A stretch of 64,000 nt of DNA from Sporobolomyces roseus (Eukaryota; Basidiomycota; Microbotryomycetes; Sporidiobolales; Sporidiobolaceae): positions 4,092,001-4,156,000 of the forward strand of contig JADILM010000001.1 of assembly GCA_016617785.1 (NCBI GenBank), written 5' to 3'. This document shows, one piece after another, positions 11,245 through 22,247 of this stretch. The notes beneath the pieces are model-generated. The model was not told where the DNA came from. It saw only the letters and a program-made list of their open reading frames with translations, and made no database searches. How positions within the stretch are numbered: position 1 is the stretch's first letter; every line of letters begins with the position of its first letter. Position numbers and translations under genes: made by a program.

Positions 11245-13606
11245 ATGACTACTGTCGCTCCTCCTCAGGTCCTCGACGCTGGCCTCGCCAAACTCAAGAA
11301 GACTGACGATGTCAACCGCATCGAAGCTCCCGTTACTTTCAAGGCGTACATGATGTGAGTAGACTTTCTTTCAATTTTCTTTTCGTAGGTTTCTGGACGC
11401 GTCGGCTGACCTCCTCTCCCCCTCTTCCTCTTTTCTCAGGTGCGCTTTCGCCTCATTCGGAGGTATCTTCTTCGGATACGACTCTGGATACATCAACGGT
11501 GTACTCTCATCCAAGGAGTTCATTCGTTCGATCGCTGGAAATGCCGATGCCATCAGCTCTTCCCACACCTCCCTCATCGTTTCGATCTTGTCCGCCGGTA
11601 CCTTCTTCGGAGCCCTCATCGCTGGTGACCTTGCCGATATGATGGGTCGTCGTCCCACTATCATTGCTGGTTGTGGTATCGTGAGTTTTACTTTTCTTTT
11701 CCCCTCCTCGCTCGACATCTCTCGCCCCTTTCTTTCCATCTCTTTCGCACAGATCGCTGACTTTACATGATCTACTTGTCCACAGTACCTCGCTGGTGTT
11801 GTCATGCAAATGTTCGCTGCCAACGGTCTCGCTGTTATTGTCATTGGTCGTCTTATCGCTGGTTTCGGTGTCGGATTCGTCTCTGCTATCATCATTCTCT
11901 GTGAGTCCGCGTTTCTTCGAAGGCTTGACCCGGCAGAGCATCGAATTGACTCTCTTTGCTTCCCCCTCCAGACATGTCCGAAATTTGCCCTCGCAAGGTC
12001 CGTGGAGCGCTCGTTTCCGGATACCAATTCTGCATCACCATTGGTATCATGCTTGCCTCGATCGTCGTCAACTTCACCCAAAACCGAGAAGACTCCGGTG
12101 CTTACCGAATTCCCATCGGAATCCAAGTAAGTCTCTCTTCTTTATTGCTCCTCGATCCCTCGAAAGCCGTTACTGACGAGCTTCCTCCTTCTTCGTGGAA
12201 CAGTTCGCATGGGGAGCTATCCTCGCTCTCGGTCTCTTCCTCCTTCCCGACTCTCCTCGTTACTTCGTCAAGAAGGGCAAGCTCGACGCCGCCCGCAACA
12301 CCCTCGTTCGTCTCCGTGGACAACCCGCCAACTCTGAGCTCATCGAGGTCGAACTCTCTGAAATCGTCGCCAACGCTGAAGTCGAAGCCGCTGCCATTCC
12401 CACCGGTTCATGGTTCGCTTCCTGGGCTGCTTGCTTCTCTGGATCTCTCTGGGATGCTCGCTCCAACCTTCGTCGCACTATCCTCGGTACTTCCCTCCAA
12501 ATGATGCAACAATGGACCGGAGTCAACTTCATGTAAGCCTTTACCTCTAGTCCTGAATGGTCTATATCCGATTCTGACTCTTCGCTCCTTTTTGCAGCTT
12601 CTACTACTCTACTCCTTTCCTCCGATCGACTGGTGCTATCTCCGACCCTTTCCTCATCTCCATGATCTTCACCATCGTCAACGTCTGCTCCACCCCTATC
12701 TCCTTCTACACTGTCGAGCGATTCGGTCGTCGCCCTCTCCTCATCTACGGAGCTCTCGGTATGCTCATCTGCCAGTTCCTCGTCGCCATTATCGGTGTCA
12801 CCGTCGGATTCAACAAGACCTCGCTTAACGCTGCCGGAGACGCTGTCGCCAACAACATCGGAGCTGTCAACGCTCAAGTCGCTTTCATCGCTATCTTCAT
12901 CTTCTTCTTCGCTTCCACTTGGGGACCTGGTGCCTGGGTTCTTATCGGTGAAATCTTCCCTCGTGAGCATTGTTCTTCTCGTTCTTCTCAGTCTGAGCTG
13001 TTTCCTGACTTGTCGGTTTCTTCCTTTCTCAAGTCCCCATCCGATCCCGTGGTGTCGCTCTCTCCACCGCCTCCAACTGGCTCTGGAACACCATCATCTC
13101 TGTCATCACTCCTTACATGGTCGGTCCTGATGAGGGTAACCTCCGATCTTCGGTCTTCTTCGTTTGGGGAGGTGAGTTTTAAATTTCTCTCTTGCTCTTC
13201 CCCATCTTCCTCTCTCTTCCCTTCTCTTCCGACATCGCCTACTTCATCCTTTTGCAGTCGGCTGTCGCCGGGTGCTGTTGCGAAGCAATAGCTGATGATT
13301 CGTTTTATTCCTCTCAACAGGTCTCTGTACTTGCGCATTCGTCTACAGTTACTTCCTCGTTCCGGAAACCAAGGGACTGTCGCTTGAACAGGTCGATCAA
13401 ATGTTCGCGGAGTCTACACCTCGTACGGTCAGTCACAAGTTTCTTCGTCGTCGTCGTCGTCGAGTTTTACTGACTCTTTTCGGTTTTCTTCGCAACTTTA
13501 GTCCGCCAAATGGCGCCCCAGTCAAACCTTCGCCGAGCAAACCGGCAAGATCCACGACAACCACTACTCGCACGACGAGAAGGCCGAGACTGCTCACTAC
13601 GCCTAA
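11245..13606 (+). CDS. MFS hexose transporter (sugar porter family)
   Basis: Plasma-membrane sugar/H+ symporter type with 12 predicted membrane helices. The product starts MTTVAPPQVLDAGLAK. Family signatures in order are FFGYDSGYINGVL in helix 1, DMMGRRPTI in the first cytoplasmic loop, IGRLIAGFGVGF, PRKVRGALVS, PDSPRYFVKKGK after helix 6, QQWTGVNFIFYYS in helix 7, ERFGRRPLLI, GPGAWVLIGEIFP and PETKGLSLEQVDQMF after helix 12. The length of about 540 residues is usual. About nine exons. The cytoplasmic tail ends AEKAETAHYA-like, with its last exons (from 13402) inside arm 1 of a large inverted repeat. The substrate is likely glucose or another hexose by family, but cannot be fixed from sequence. 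The C/T-rich leader and even codon use suggest high expression. Confidence 0.93.
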
Positions 13607-13962
13607 ACTTGACGAGTCGTCGGAAGGAATTCTCTCTCTCTTTCTCTCTCTGTTACCGCTTATATCTCCCTCTCTCGCTCTTTTATTCACCTTTCTACCT
13701 TCGTTACTTGTTCCTCTCCTCACTACTCTACGAGCTTTTAATGTTCCTCTCTCCTATTAGTTCTTGTTTAACAATACTAGGGTTGTATTCTACTTGGGTA
13801 CAGGCAAATGAATCGCATATCATCGTTCTTCACTCCTTTCATGGTTCCATCGTCCCGGCAGCAACACTTTTCCCAACAGCGACTACTCTCATGCTCGCTT
13901 TCGCCGATCTCTCGGAAAACTTGCGAAAAGCTTCCTCCGTCTGCCTTTTTTTTGAATACAAT
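13402..13962 (+). repeat. Inverted repeat arm 1 (561 bp)
   Basis: Covers the last coding bases and 3' region of the hexose transporter. The reverse complement of 17182-17742 matches over the same 561 bases with no net indel. Comparing translations and flanks shows only two mismatches (CAGG/CTGG near 13803; a T/C in a T-run near 13948), about 99.6% identity. Confidence 0.93.
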
Positions 13963-14423
13963 AACTTATTCGGTTCGTCTATCCTGCTCACGCATCCCTT
14001 ACAGATGAGCAGAAGTTACGACAAGCTGATCTCGCCGCTGCACCTTTGAGCGCTTTGGTGAGAAAAGCAACATCCCTTCTTCTCTCTCTCTTCCTCTCTG
14101 TTTCTGCACAACACAACTCTCCACAGCTCGGCGCGACTGCGGCTTTTCGCTGATCAAGAGAAGGTGCTCGCAAGAACGCGTCCTGTTGTCGACTTCCTGC
14201 GCGTTGAGAGGAGTTCTCTCAATTTCATGCAAGTTGCTTCTGCGCTTCGGATTGAATAGAAATCTCTCTAGCTGCCTCTGCTTTGCTCAGGCGACCAACA
14301 TTCCTCCGATGTGTGGGAAGCATCTCCTCGCTATCATGCCAGCGAGCTGTCCTATTCAACAGGCGACACCTCCTCTCTTCTTCCTCTCTACACTAGTGCT
14401 TTCGATTCGAGCTGACTTTCAAC
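13963..14423. other. Upstream region of the Ser/Pro-rich gene
   Basis: About 460 bp just inside inverted-repeat arm 1. I see no gene with credible codon pattern. It holds the presumed promoter of the gene starting at 14424, with C/T-rich patches near 14070-14120 and 14370-14400. Confidence 0.4.
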
Positions 14424-16248
14424 ATGCCCCGTCAAAGAGTAGGCTGTCCCTCTCCAGGTTCTCTATAGCAATGGCCAGCGCTGATGATGAATATTGAACG
14501 AATAGCAACTTCCTCCTTCGCCCATCTCCATCCCGCTCCCTCCGAATCTTACGACTGCCTCGACCTCGGCAATTCCCTTGACTACATATCTAGCACTCCC
14601 TGCGCCAGCAGCGACCCCGAACTTCTTCTTGCGTCTCAAGCGATCAGCATCTCAGCTTCGCTCAAATTCGCCTACTCCCTCATTCGTTCCGGCACTCACT
14701 CCTCCTGTTTCTCCCACTCCCTCTGGTCTTCTCTCGCCGACTCTGTTCCCCTTACCACCCAATCGAGAGGAGGAGGAACAGCGAGAACGACCATTCGCAA
14801 ACCTCGCTCCCCGGTCGCCTACAACAGGACTCAAGCCTTGGTTGGAGCTTCCTACGAGTGGCACTCTATCGTTCTTTCCGACTACACAAGGACACGAGGA
14901 GAAAGAAGACGAGTCACGATGGCCTCTAACACCTGAATCCCCTTACACTCCTCTCAAAGAACCCTACTCTCCGCAACGACATTCTCCTTCGCGTCAAGGG
15001 AAGAGCCTCGTCTTCCCTCACAAGCCTCGAGGAGTAGCAACTACCACTTCGATCCCGGTGACTCGACGGGAAGAAGCAGAACTCGAAGACGACGACAGTG
15101 ACATCGACACAGCTCTTTCGATCGCACCCGTTTCCCCTCGAAGATTCTCCTCTGTCAACCTGCCGCTTCTGCCCTCTCCTCCTCGATCTCCCATCCGCAA
15201 TGGCTTACTATCACCTCCAGACCTTCCCTCTCACGGCACTCCTCAAACTCCCCCTCAATCTCGTCCTCGCTCTTTACTCGCTCCTTCTCCCCCTCCGACG
15301 TCTGCTCTTCCTCCTGTACCTTCCGACAATGCTCTCGGTCTCACGGTCGATCCTCCTGCAACACCACCTCGCTCCCTTCGAACTACTCCTCGAGTCACTC
15401 CCTACGCTCCCGCTCGTCCGAAAAGAATCTTCAGCACTTACCCCTCGCTATCGACTGTATCACCCTCGAAACGAGTACACTTCCCTAATGGCCCCACGGC
15501 GAAACGGAGACCAAGAACACCATTCCCGCCTCCAGCTCCAGCTCGACCTGCTTCCCTCTCTTCGTACTCTTCGAGCGAATCTTCCCACGAATCCGACCGG
15601 GAAGACTTCGATTTCTCTCCGTCCCGCAAAGCTTCCCTCGATACTTCGGACTCTTCCCTCTCTATCCGCTCTCCATCTCGATACGACAAATCTTCCCCTT
15701 CGACAACGCTGCGAGTTGCAGTTCATCCTCCTCCGCCTAGACCACCTCGCTCACCCCTCCGTCCAGCCTCTCGATCGATTACTCCTCTACCATCTTTGCA
15801 ACCCTCGGCATTCACGTCGAGTGCAGAAGGAGACGACGATGACGAGTCAGAAGCAATTCTCCGTCCTTCCCGATTCCTCTCAGCTTCGACCTCTGCTTAT
15901 CGAAACTCGACTTACTCCCTCGGCACCGTCGATTCAAAGTCCTACTACGAGCTCATGGGTTTCCCTCAGAAACGCTACGGAATCGTCAGTAACATCCCTG
16001 GCATCGAAGAAAACCCGAAACTTTCGAAACGAGGAGCGAACGACGTGGTGCAGCTCGGTGGACTTCCATACAAGGTTAGAGAGAGTTTCATGAGAATGAA
16101 GTTCGATGAGGAAGCGGAGGATACGAGATTCGACGAAGAGGACGCGGACAGTGTCGATTTTAGGGAGAAGTTTGTCGCGAGTGGGTCGCAGGATTCTTTG
16201 GATGATAGTTTCGTACTCGCCATGACGGAGAAAATGCTTTGGGGATGA
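14424..16248 (+). CDS. Ser/Pro-rich low-complexity protein, unknown function
   Basis: Not recognised. The large ORF has no ATG before its C-terminal part. The best model has a first exon ATG-CCC-CGT-CAA-AGA (14424-14438), an intron beginning GTAGGC and ending GAACGAATAG, then a long exon from about 14516 to 16248 in phase 0. The product is about 580 residues, mostly disordered: many SP/TP sites, basic patches (SPSKRVHFPNGPTAKRRP) and acidic runs (ELEDDDSDID, EGDDDDESE). Only the last 110 residues look folded: SKSYYELMGFPQKRYGIVS and GLPYKVRESFMRMKFDEE. It could be a phosphorylated cytoskeletal or signalling adaptor, but no domain proves it. It lies between the two arms of the 561-bp inverted repeat. 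Confidence 0.65.
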
Positions 16249-17181
16249 TTGAGTTTTTCTTATTTGTACTGTCGGTGTCATTGCTGAAAAATAGGACCCT
16301 TATTCGCAAAACTGGGTTCAGAGATACAAAGCCTTTCGAAGTATGCTTTCTCTGGATCGACACAACCGAAGTGAATCCCCCACAGGTCTAGCCAGCCGTC
16401 AGACGAGCTGAGTCGTCACGAGCGAATACGGAGCGGTGAGCTTGAAAAAGACAACATATTGCCGAAACGTGCAATGTCGTCGCCACGAGCAGTCTAGCTC
16501 TTCCTCCCACTCTACATAGAGTTAGCTTATGTGACTATAAATCGTCGTGCAGCAGGGCCACGGATTTGTAAGCGATGTCTGATAAGGAAATCCCTTCGAA
16601 GAACTTTACAATTTCGAATCCTATGAACCAGCGAGATAAGCAATCAGGCGTCTCAGCACTTGTAAGTCTTGTAAGCTACTTCATTTGAACGAGACCTGCA
16701 AGTGGTTACGGAGCTTAGCGAAGCTAAGAAGAAGGAGAGGGTCAAAGAGGAAATCTTGTTCCTTCCCCTATCCAGGGAGCGAAGACAGGCGAGTAGGAGC
16801 TTCGGACACCGTAATGAGCCATAGCAAGGGCACCTGTATCTGGCAAAGGTTTGACCGTGAAGTGACTCACTTGCCTTGTTTCACACTCGAAACTGTTTTC
16901 TCGAAGGCTCAAGCTTCGCACTCGCAAGATTGTTCGGCTACTCATGCGAGACCTACAAGACCAGTTTAAAGCATTATCAAATGCTCAGAGCGCTCTGGGG
17001 CATCGAATTGCGACCCACCACGCAGTCGCATCAGCCAGCGTTTCGCGAAGACGAGAACGCAAAGCTCACATTATTTCCCGCTCTGCCTGAATGCAGGATC
17101 GTAGTGTCGTGTATACGAGATTGAAAGATCGCATGAGAGTAGTCGCTTTAGGAGAAGCGCTGCTGCTGGGACGATTGAACG
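16249..17181. other. Intergenic region between the Ser/Pro-rich gene and repeat arm 2
   Basis: About 930 bp without a credible gene. The right end (about 17120-17181, read on the minus strand) holds a diverged extra copy of a segment of the repeat arm: CGTCCCAGCAGCAGCG and GCGACTACTCTCATGC correspond to CGTCCCGGCAGCAACA and GCGACTACTCTCATGC inside arm 1. Confidence 0.45.
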
Positions 17182-17742
17182 ATTGTATTCAAAAAGAAGG
17201 CAGACGGAGGAAGCTTTTCGCAAGTTTTCCGAGAGATCGGCGAAAGCGAGCATGAGAGTAGTCGCTGTTGGGAAAAGTGTTGCTGCCGGGACGATGGAAC
17301 CATGAAAGGAGTGAAGAACGATGATATGCGATTCATTTGCCAGTACCCAAGTAGAATACAACCCTAGTATTGTTAAACAAGAACTAATAGGAGAGAGGAA
17401 CATTAAAAGCTCGTAGAGTAGTGAGGAGAGGAACAAGTAACGAAGGTAGAAAGGTGAATAAAAGAGCGAGAGAGGGAGATATAAGCGGTAACAGAGAGAG
17501 AAAGAGAGAGAGAATTCCTTCCGACGACTCGTCAAGTTTAGGCGTAGTGAGCAGTCTCGGCCTTCTCGTCGTGCGAGTAGTGGTTGTCGTGGATCTTGCC
17601 GGTTTGCTCGGCGAAGGTTTGACTGGGGCGCCATTTGGCGGACTAAAGTTGCGAAGAAAACCGAAAAGAGTCAGTAAAACTCGACGACGACGACGACGAA
17701 GAAACTTGTGACTGACCGTACGAGGTGTAGACTCCGCGAACA
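17182..17742 (-). pseudogene. Inverted repeat arm 2: truncated copy of the transporter 3' end
   Basis: Reverse-oriented, about 99.6% identical copy of 13402-13962. It includes the transporter's final intron, last exon, stop codon and 3' flank, but nothing upstream. The copy starts abruptly at TGTTCGCGGAG and is preceded by unrelated sequence. With no start or membrane helices it cannot make a transporter. Near identity in both exon and non-coding parts points to recent duplication or ongoing gene conversion. Confidence 0.9.
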
Positions 17743-18058
17743 GATCGACACGGCTCTTCGAGGCCATAGTCAAAGCGTCGTGTCCGCGATTTCCAGAAGC
17801 AAGGAGGTCGCAATTCGATCAAGAGCACGACTCGTTCTCCATTCTCGGGCGACGCAGCTCAGAAGCAGCGACATCCGACTGAAGATTCTATATGGTATTG
17901 CTATTTTCAATTAATCGGGGAAGTTCTGCAGTTTCGTAACTCTTCCTCTTCCATCTCATCCACTGCTCGACAAAGCTTCAGCCGAGCCCCCTAGTTCCTT
18001 CCACAGAAAGCACTTCGAACATCATATACACAGTTTCACAGATCCTTCCCTATTCCCC
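17743..18058. other. Gap between repeat arm 2 and the hexokinase stop
   Basis: About 315 bp, mainly the 3' flank of the minus-strand hexokinase gene. No ORF or structural element stands out. Confidence 0.4.
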
Positions 18059-20437
18059 TTAGACGTGAGCGGCGAATCCCTTCTCTTTCCTCGCTTTGGT
18101 CATGGCCGCAATAACGGCAGCTCCAACTCCAGATCCATCCTCGGCGTGGTAAGTCTTGATTTGTTTACCCTTCTCTCCGAAAATATCGACGAGACCTTCT
18201 TCGAGTCGAGTCGAGAATCCAGGGTATTTCTATTCAAGTCGCAGATAATGGATTCAATCAGTGCGATATCAGGAAAGCATGAGAGGGGAGTGAGCTCACG
18301 TTGTAGAGAGATCCATCAGTGGCGATACCGATCGTGTTCTTGGGGTCGACAGGTCCATCGAGGAGACCTTGCTTGCTAACGATAGCTGCGATACCGCAAG
18401 CAGAGAGACGAGCAGCACGAGTACTGCACATCGAGTTTACCAGACGTCAGTCGGAGCCCATGCCACGAAGGTAGAGAGCGTGATGCGCACCCGATGAGAA
18501 CAGCGAGACGACGCATGAATTGACGTTCGGCGATAGTGGTGTCGAGGGCGAAGAAGTGAGCGAAGAGTCCAGTAACGGTGAGGAGCTCATCGGTAGGGTC
18601 GCTGTCGATGTAACGAGAAGGTTGTCAATACGACCGATCAGGGGAAAGAGATAGCAAACAGTCAGGACTCACGATTCGATCAAAGACAGGAAAGCGGTAT
18701 CGAAGCAGAAACTGTAAAAGGACGATCGACTCAATCGTCAATACTGAGCACGGTAGAGATTCAGTGTGAGCTCGACATACGGTTTCTCGACCTTGTAGGT
18801 CTCTTGACCCAAGAACAAGACTCCCTCATCGATCATTTCGCACATGATCAACCTGAAAATCTCTCCCAAGTACAATCCAGCAATCATCTTTTCAAACGCT
18901 TGTTCTCCTGGCTTGTTCGAGGTTTCGTCGATTACGATATCGTAGGAAGTTCGGGGAAGGTTCTCGTGAGTGGTCGAATCGAATGCACCCCTAATCAAAG
19001 AAACAACGAATCTTGTCAGCACTCTCTCGCATCGATGAGAGATACAGAAGGAGGACATACCATTCACAGTTGATAGCCATCTCTGCGTCTTCGGGGAGTC
19101 CGAGATCCTTGATTTTCGGGATGTTTCCAATCTTCTCCATGTACGCAGCGTTACATCCAGTTCCGAAAATGATACCGGCCTTTGTCGATCCATCTACGTA
19201 AGCAGAAGCGATGAGAGTTCCAGTAGTATCGTTGATGAGGGCGACGAGAGAAACGGGAACGTTCTAAATGCAGGTTCTCATCGTCAGTCGCTTTGCGAGA
19301 CGGTTCAAAAAGAAGCGGAAGGGAGCTCACGAATTTGTCGAGAGAAGTTTGGAACATGGCAGCGCAATCTTTTCCCTCAGCACCGGGAGCACCGAAACCT
19401 TTAGTCCATCGAATCAAGATTCCGTGATCAATCTTTTCTTGGAGACAAGGGTAAGAGAAGGTGAAACCGAGAGCGAGGGGTTCTTCAAGGTTGACGGTAC
19501 CGTCATCGTCGGCGAAATGATCGATGATGAAGTTGTTGAGGCATTCAGCGCAGAAATCGAACAATCCTTGAGCGTCTTTTTGTTTTTGATCTTCGGTACT
19601 GTAGGAGTCGAGTTTGTCGACACAGTAAGTTTCGACTCGAGAAGGAGAAAGGCGTGTAAGCGTGAGCTCGAGGGGACTTACAGACGGTACTTGGTTTGAG
19701 TAACTTCGAATCGACCTTCTCCCTCTAATTCGACATGGCAAACTCGCAAGTTTGTTCCTCCGAGATCAACGGCGAGGTAAGAGCCCTTCTCCTTTCCAGT
19801 AGGCCATCCAAAGACGAAAGTGGGCAACATAGGCTGGATAGGCGTCCAAATTCGAGGTAAGTACGTTGAAACGACGAGTGCAAGAACGAGGAAGACGTAC
19901 GACTTCTTGATCCTTCTTTTGAAGACCCCTATCAAGAGTATCAACGAACGAGTCGACGATCCTGTATCATTTGAGAAACGGACGGTTGAGGTTAGTTTTT
20001 GGGGTCAAAGAGGGGAAGAGGGGAAAGGCTAGTTCGGTGTTTGTTTCTTCGAACGAGGACGACTTACATTCTCATCCTTTGAGGGGTGATAGTCAACTGT
20101 TGTTCCAATTTGACATAGTAGTCTGCCATGTCCTTCTTTGCTGCAGCTGGATGCGAGTGATCATCTTGAGTTCTAGTGAAATGTAGTTTCCTATCTGCCT
20201 CTGAACGTCTTCCTACTTCCGAGATTGATCCCCTTGCGGTAGTTGATTGACGACGAGTCGAAGAGCGAGGCTAGGAGCGTGATAGAGTTGAGTAGTGAGA
20301 AGTAGTGACGTTTGAGAATGGAAAGAGGGGGGACAAAGTGGACGACAAGAGATTAGCGATGAAGCTAAAGGAGTACAGTAGAGAGGATAAGGGTTGCTTA
20401 CCTCTGTGTTTGAAGTACGTCTCGCAATGCTAGTCAT
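18059..20437 (-). CDS. HXK: Hexokinase
   Basis: Cytosolic enzyme that phosphorylates hexoses with ATP, the first step of glycolysis. Signatures in order are KKDQEVPMLPTFVFGWPTGKE, cut by an intron; phosphate-1 loop LAVDLGGTNLRV; LGFTFSYPC; RWTKGF; NDTTGTLIASAY with the catalytic Asp; GTGCNAAY; MAINCEWGAFD; LPRTSYDIVIDE; GTRAARLSACGIAAI; and the adenosine motif DGSLYNKYPGF followed by HAEDGSGVGAAV. The end is KEKGFAAHV. About nine short introns. The start is less sure: ATG at 20437 gives a 12-codon exon (MTSIARRTSNTE) and a roughly 300-nt intron to the exon with DMADYYVKLEQQ. An internal ATG there (MADYYVKLE) is the alternative. It is the nearest metabolic partner of the hexose transporter at 11-13.6 kb and shares a 104-bp divergent promoter with the CCDC124 homologue. 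Confidence 0.94.
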
Positions 20438-20541
20438 CTTTCTGAGTGAGTAGAGTGAGGGGAAAAGGGAGAGCGAACGTCTCTCCCAAACGAACTTCGA
20501 AATTATTCCAATCTTCTAACCACTCCCTCATACAACTCGGA
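20438..20541. promoter_or_regulatory. Compact bidirectional promoter, hexokinase / CCDC124 homologue
   Basis: Only 104 bp separate the two opposing start codons, so promoter elements and both leaders must overlap or reach into the genes. No clear TATA box is seen. Confidence 0.5.
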
Positions 20542-21798
20542 ATGGTTAGTTCATACCTTCACTCAATTGAAATGTAGCTAATGCATCTCGTCTACAGCCT
20601 AGCAAAAAACAAGAAGGGTTCGTCCTCGTTGTTTTCTCCCCTCCTCTCGCTCACTCGGAACTCACTCTCCTCACTTACGCAATAGACAAGCTCGCAAAGC
20701 CGCACAAGCAGACGAGAAAAAGTCGAAAGCACAACAACAGGCTGAAGCACAAGAGGCAGAAAAGTGGCAGCAAGGAGCGTAAGTTCCCATTTCCATCTCC
20801 TTCTTCTCTCGCCCTCCCTCTCGCAAACTGAATCCATCTCGCTGTCCATAGTAAGGGTAAAAATGCCAAAGTAGAAGATAAAGCTGCAAAGGACGCTGCA
20901 GCAAAAGGTGCTTTTCCCTCCTTCTCTCGGTCGATTCCGATTTTAGCTCGCTGAACTCCTCGCTCTCCCTCATTTCCTTAGCTCGAAAGGCCGAAGCAGC
21001 ACGACTCCTCGCCGAGGAAGAAGCTTCCCTCCCTTCGAAACCCAAAGCCGCTCCTTCAAAGACCAAGAAACCTGCAGTCGTCAAATCTCCTCCCTCGATC
21101 CCATCCTTCTCGACTTCAGATCCTTCCGATCCCAACGCGAAACCAGAATCTTTCTCGGCTTCAGGTATCGACGATGCTTTGGATATGCTGAACCTCGTGG
21201 GAGCTAGAACGGATAAAGCTGCATTGGGTAGTCAGGTAAGAAACCCATTCTGTCGTTTTCATCTTTGCTAGCTGTTCTGATTTTTCTTTCTTTTCTTTCT
21301 TCAGGCTGCCAAGATTGAGACGCATCCAGAGAGGAGGTTCAAGGCTGCATATGAAGCGTACAAGGAGGAACAATTACCAATCTTGAAAAAGGAACACCCA
21401 GGTTTGAGGTTGCAACAATACCGTACGTTTCCACTTGTCTCCCTTACCTTTCGCTGTTCGATGAACCCTCGCTCACTGCTTCCAAACTGTTGTCGCAACA
21501 GAGGATAAGATGTATGAGAGCTTCAAGAAGTCTCCTCAAAATCCTTTCAACCAAACTCACATGACTCGTAAGCACCTCGCCCTGTCTCTGTTCTTCCGAT
21601 TCGAGAGATTGACCTGTCCTTACTTGTTCCCGTAGACAACGCAACGAAAGCGGACAAGGTTGCGGCGTTACAAGCGCAGAAAGATGAAATTGCTCGTCGG
21701 TACGTAGTCTCTTACTTCTCCAATCCTCTAACGTCTACGCCCTTTCCTGAACATGCTGCTGATGCTATGTGTCTGAACGTAGTTTGGCCGACAAGTAA
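20542..21798 (+). CDS. CCDC124: CCDC124/Lso2-type ribosome-associated protein
   Basis: Homologue of the CCDC124/Lso2 family, which binds idle 80S ribosomes at the intersubunit space. The N-terminal half is a charged coiled coil (ARKAAQADEKKSKAQQQ; AAKDAAAKARKAEAARLL). A Pro/Lys-rich linker follows, then the conserved C-terminal block: IDDALDMLNLVGART, HPERRFKAAYEAY, LPILKKEHPGLRLQQYQ and KSPQNPFNQTHMTHNA. It ends ARRLADK. The model has an extremely short first coding exon: ATG alone (20542-20544), a 53-nt intron (GTTAGT...CTACAG), then a 20-nt exon reading PSKKQEG. The resulting MPSKK start agrees with the MPKK-type start of animal CCDC124, which supports it. About eight exons in all. Confidence 0.87.
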
Positions 21799-22247
21799 AG
21801 ATCACGCCTCACTTCACATCTATCGCAACTCTTCATTTCTCTTTACGCCACGTTCAACCCCTTCTTTGTTCTTCTCTGTTAATCGTCGTTACTTTTTCCC
21901 TGCCGCTCCCCTTTCCCCCTCCAGCAATTCTATCTAGCAACCCCTGTAACGAAACAAAACATCCTTTCTTCGCCTTTCTGACCCGGCAGCATTGCTCGGG
22001 CAGCCTCTCGTACAACTGTAGCTTCGACGAGATATTGTGGGCGAGGGGTACGAAAGCTTCCCCGGCGAAAGAGAGAGAGACACAGAAAGAGACATGGGAA
22101 AGCAAGAAACTGTTACAACAACGTACGACTAACCAGATCGTAATGAACAACAAAGCATTCTACCGTACCGAATCGCGTCACTCTATACTGCCCCCTCGTC
22201 TTGCCAAAGCCCTTTCGAATCACCTCAACGCATCATCTCCTCTCAGA
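21799..22247. other. Convergent 3' intergenic region
   Basis: About 450 bp between converging genes, presumably two 3' UTRs. Nothing gene-like is seen; there are T-rich stretches near 21830-21900. Confidence 0.45.

Noticed and set aside
14578..14580. Start of the Ser/Pro-rich gene at 14578
   Set aside because: The codon is TTG. A spliced ATG exon at 14424 in the same phase explains the start better.
16685..16969. Small ORF of 94 codons between the Ser/Pro-rich gene and arm 2
   Set aside because: No ordinary codon pattern, no introns with proper signals and no recognisable motif.
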